From contig JAFDVW010000011.1 of the NCBI GenBank assembly GCA_018268755.1, positions 86,343 to 150,342 of the forward strand: DNA of 64,000 nt, given 5' to 3'. The notes under the pieces are model-generated. The model searched no databases and was not told where the DNA came from. It worked only from the letters and a program-made list of their open reading frames with translations. Position numbers and translations under genes: made by a program. Of the stretch, positions 61,441 to 64,000 are shown piece after piece (position 1 is the first letter of the stretch; the number at the start of each line of letters is the position of its first letter). The DNA is from Acidobacteriota bacterium (GTDB lineage: Bacteria > Acidobacteriota > Terriglobia > Terriglobales > Acidobacteriaceae).

Positions 61441-63846
61441 ATGGGACCGCGCATGATCCGCCGGAAATTCCTGCAATATTCCCTGCAATCTTTGTTGTCT
61501 ATGGGGGTGGATCTTTGTCTCCCAAGGGCATGGTCATCCCCGATAAGGGCCCCGAAGCTTTCTGCATCCCCGCTGGATACTCTTCCCGGCACTCTTCCAC
61601 TCATGCAATCCGGAGATCTCGCCGAAGCGATGCAGCTAGCCATGCAGCGCTTTCTGGTGCAGCGAATGCAGAGTATTCCGGAAGAACGGTCTCGCCATTG
61701 GCAGCCAGACTACGGTTCGCATGCCGCTTACGAGAACTCCATTTCCTCCTTGCGAGCGCGCTTTCGTCAGATGATTGGCGTTGTGGACCCACGGATTGCT
61801 GCGCGAGCCCCGGAGATCATCGCTTCGCCGGGTGAACCCTCGGAATTAGCCGGAGGTCCGTCCTTCAAGGTGTTCGCGGTCCGGTGGCCGGTGTTTTCTC
61901 CTGCGGGGGAAGGACTATGCGGCTTGCATGCTGAAGGGCTACTCCTCCAGCCCCTGCAAAGGGAATGGGCACGCGTTGTTGCCCTTCCTGACGCAGATTG
62001 GACGCCGGAAATGCTGGTGGGGCTGACTGCGGATGTCGCTTCTGCGGCCCAGTTTGCGCGGCGCTTGGCGGAGAACGGCTGCCAGGTCCTGGTCCCTTTG
62101 CTGATCAATCGTGACGACACATTTTCCGGCAATCCCCAAATTGCCATGACGAATGAACCTCATCGCGAGTGGATCTATCGCATGGCCTTCGAAGTGGGCC
62201 GCCATATCATCGGTTACGAAGTGCAGAAAGTCTTGGCCGGAATTGATTGGTTTACCGCTGCAGGCGCCCAAGTTCCGATCGGCGTGATGGGGTATGGGGA
62301 AGGCGGCTTGCTCGCCTTGTATGCCTCCGCGGTCGATACCCGCGTCGATGTGGTCGCCGTAAGCGGCTACTTTCAGGAGCGCGAGAATATTTGGCAGGAG
62401 CCGATCTATCGCAACGTGTGGGGGCTGCTGCGTGAGTTTGGCGACGCCGAGATTGCCGGCCTGATCGCTCCTCGCAAGCTGTTGATTGAAGCCTGTCGCG
62501 GCCCGGAAGTGCCAGGTCCTCCCGCGGCCGGGGGAGGGCGAAAAAATGTCGCCTGCCCGAGTGGAACCCTTACCACTCCGCCACTCGAATCGGTGCAACG
62601 GGAGTTTGAGCGGGCGCGTGCTATTTTTGCGGCACTGCATGTCGAGCCGAGCCTGCGCTGCGTGGTCAATGGCAACGGCGAGGGCCCGCCGGGATGCGAG
62701 GAGACATTAGAGACCTTCCTAAGCTTACTGGGAAACGGTCATTCCTTGCGTTCTTCTGGAAGGGCCCCGGTTTATGCCCGGGCAGCCTTGGATCCGCAGT
62801 CGCGCATGCGGTCACAGCTTCACCAAATGGTTGCGTATACCCAGGGTCTGGTGCAAAAAGCGCCGGAACAGAGACAGAAATTCTGGTCCCAGGCGGATGC
62901 ATCCTCTCCCCAACGTTGGCGAGAATCGGCCGCGCCCCTGCGGGATTTTCTCTGGAGCGAGATGATCGGCAAGCTCCCGGACCCCACGCTCCCTCCCAAT
63001 CCGCGCACTCGAATGATCTACGATGCGCCCCGTTTTCAGGGATATGAGGTCCTGTTGGATGTGTGGCCGGGCGTATTTGCCTACGGAATTCTGCTGGTCC
63101 CCAAAGATTTGCGTCCGGGAGAGCGCCGTCCCGTGGTGGTCTGTGAGCATGGTTTTGCCGGGCGGGCGCAGGAGGTGGCTGATCCCAGAATAGACAGCGA
63201 GTACTACCACCACTTCGGGGCCAGCTTGGCCGATCTGGGATTCGTCGTCTATGCTCCGCAGGACCCCTTTGTGGGAGAGGAGCGGTTTCGCATTCTTCAA
63301 CGCCTGGCCCAGCCGCAGAAGCTTTCGCTTTATTCCCTGATTCTGGGACAACACCAGCAACTTTTGACTTGGCTCAAGCTGCAATCCTTTGTGGATGCGG
63401 AGCACATCGGCTTCTATGGTCTTTCCTACGGCGGCAAGACCGCCATGCGGGTGGCGCCGCTGCTGGAGGGATATGCCCTCTGCATTTGCTCGGGAGATTT
63501 CAACCAGGCGCTTTGGGTGATGACCAACGTGACATCGAAGACCAGCTTTATGTTCGACGACAGCTATGATGTCTACGAATTCAACTTCGGGAACCTGGTG
63601 GATTATGCGGAACTTGCCAGCTTGGTGGCTCCGCGGCCATTCATGGTGGAACGCGGCCACAACGACGGCACCAGCACCGATGAACGGGTGGCCTTCGAAT
63701 ACGAAAGAGTGAAGAGTTTCTATCGCCGGATGGGTATTTCTGAGCGGACCACGATCGAATACTTCGAGGGCGGCCATACCATCCATGGCGTGGGAACGTT
63801 CGCATTCTTGCGCCAACACTTGCAGTGGCCGGGACCGCCGGTTTGA
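61441..63846 (+). CDS. Tat-exported tandem-domain alpha/beta-hydrolase (acetyl esterase-like), active C-terminal domain
   Basis: 801 residues with a twin-arginine leader (MIRRKFLQYSLQSLLSM); ATG 61453 is an alternative start. The first hydrolase-like domain has GVMGYGEGGLLALYAS at the elbow, with Gly instead of the nucleophile Ser. The second (about 540-801) has a complete set: VVVCEHGFAGR at the oxyanion region, GFYGLSYGGKTAM with Ser, GHNDGTSTDERV with Asp and EGGHTIHG with His. So the active centre is in the C-terminal domain, the reverse of the 33353 product. It would remove acyl groups from periplasmic sugars. The 60451 gene lies just upstream. Confidence 0.78.
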   Translation: MGPRMIRRKFLQYSLQSLLSMGVDLCLPRAWSSPIRAPKLSASPLDTLPGTLPLMQSGDLAEAMQLAMQRFLVQRMQSIPEERSRHWQPDYGSHAAYENSISSLRARFRQMIGVVDPRIAARAPEIIASPGEPSELAGGPSFKVFAVRWPVFSPAGEGLCGLHAEGLLLQPLQREWARVVALPDADWTPEMLVGLTADVASAAQFARRLAENGCQVLVPLLINRDDTFSGNPQIAMTNEPHREWIYRMAFEVGRHIIGYEVQKVLAGIDWFTAAGAQVPIGVMGYGEGGLLALYASAVDTRVDVVAVSGYFQERENIWQEPIYRNVWGLLREFGDAEIAGLIAPRKLLIEACRGPEVPGPPAAGGGRKNVACPSGTLTTPPLESVQREFERARAIFAALHVEPSLRCVVNGNGEGPPGCEETLETFLSLLGNGHSLRSSGRAPVYARAALDPQSRMRSQLHQMVAYTQGLVQKAPEQRQKFWSQADASSPQRWRESAAPLRDFLWSEMIGKLPDPTLPPNPRTRMIYDAPRFQGYEVLLDVWPGVFAYGILLVPKDLRPGERRPVVVCEHGFAGRAQEVADPRIDSEYYHHFGASLADLGFVVYAPQDPFVGEERFRILQRLAQPQKLSLYSLILGQHQQLLTWLKLQSFVDAEHIGFYGLSYGGKTAMRVAPLLEGYALCICSGDFNQALWVMTNVTSKTSFMFDDSYDVYEFNFGNLVDYAELASLVAPRPFMVERGHNDGTSTDERVAFEYERVKSFYRRMGISERTTIEYFEGGHTIHGVGTFAFLRQHLQWPGPPV

Positions 63847-63877
63847 TGCCCGGCAGTTTGCTTATCGTGGAGCGGGG

Positions 63878-64000
63878 CTATTCCGGGGCTTTAAATGCGG
63901 CATCACGCAGATCGCTCATGATGCGAGAGCTGGCAGCCAGCATCTCCTCGATAATTTCTCGGCGCTTTTTGGGAGAACAGCGCGCGGTGGGCGCGCTGAC
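63878..64000 (-). CDS. C-terminal end of a gene on the - strand (partial)
   Basis: A - strand frame enters from the right edge and ends at TAG (63880-63878), giving about 40 residues. They include the helical, charged PKKRREIIEEMLAASSRIM and end FKAPE. The stretch resembles the end of a helical cytosolic protein. It is too short to name, and no domain motif is visible. It is convergent with the 61441 gene. Confidence 0.45.
   Translation of the reverse strand, partial: VSAPTARCSPKKRREIIEEMLAASSRIMSDLRDAAFKAPE

Noticed and set aside
1..64000. CRISPR arrays, tRNA or rRNA genes, prophage
   Set aside because: No regularly spaced repeats, no rRNA-like conserved segments, no phage structural or integrase genes were seen. 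A tRNA scan was not possible, so a tRNA in a gap cannot be fully excluded.

Overview
The window looks like soil Acidobacteriota (class Terriglobia or a close relative). It is GC-rich, has two roughly 1,200-residue Oar-type TonB-dependent receptors with an N-terminal carboxypeptidase-regulatory-like domain, large Ig-like-repeat lipoproteins, several quinoproteins and multihaem proteins, a CadC/TolB/TPR regulator and many Tat-exported enzymes. This is inferred from gene content; no rRNA, tRNA, CRISPR array, insertion sequence or phage gene was seen.

Layout. (1) 1-5.1 kb: the end of an exopolysaccharide cluster on the + strand, with an O-antigen-ligase-like membrane protein, an exported beta-helix protein and two glycosyltransferases, all joined by 1-4 nt overlaps. 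(2) 5.1-20.5 kb: an envelope region with a TonB receptor, three lipoproteins (two are paralogues), an ECF sigma factor, a PstS-like exported protein, an alpha/beta-hydrolase-like exported protein and an acyltransferase-3. (3) 20.6-27.1 kb: a CadC-like regulator facing a small exported protein and a methanethiol S-methyltransferase (MddA) type gene, then a Cys/His-rich small protein, a CcmH-like cytochrome maturation protein and FeoA/FeoB. (4) 27.1-64 kb: a long carbohydrate and aromatic catabolic region. It holds a GMC oxidoreductase with its Tat partner, a DMT pair, a ChbG-type deacetylase, a HAD phosphatase, two tandem-domain esterases, a second TonB receptor, two quinoprotein dehydrogenases with haems at opposite ends, two amidohydrolase-2 proteins, an Old Yellow Enzyme, two Tat-exported xylose-isomerase-like proteins, a Tat-exported enolase-superfamily protein, a DegT aminotransferase, a ceramidase-like protein, a GH3 glycosidase, a ROK regulator, an SDR and a GH88 hydrolase.

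How the parts may work together (inference): the TonB receptor takes up plant-derived oligosaccharides or their oxidised or esterified derivatives. Esterases, GH3 and GH88 remove side groups and sugars. PQQ dehydrogenases and the GMC enzyme oxidise sugars or alcohols in the periplasm and pass electrons to fused c-type haems. Six proteins in this section carry twin-arginine signals, including isomerase-like and enolase-superfamily enzymes that are normally cytoplasmic, so part of a sugar or sugar-acid pathway may run outside the cytoplasm. The CcmH-like and FeoAB genes fit the haem and iron demand.

Regulation. Three strong promoters of the catabolic region (before the second TonB receptor, the DegT gene and GH3) have an AAGAA-containing AT-rich dyad 8-10 nt upstream of a TTGAC-type -35 box. 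A related dyad lies between the promoter and the start of the DMT operon. The ROK regulator beside GH3 is a candidate binder, though UP elements are an alternative. A different palindrome, AGAAT-NN-RTTCT, occurs in two other divergent intergenic regions. Perfect terminator hairpins rule out upstream starts for two genes.
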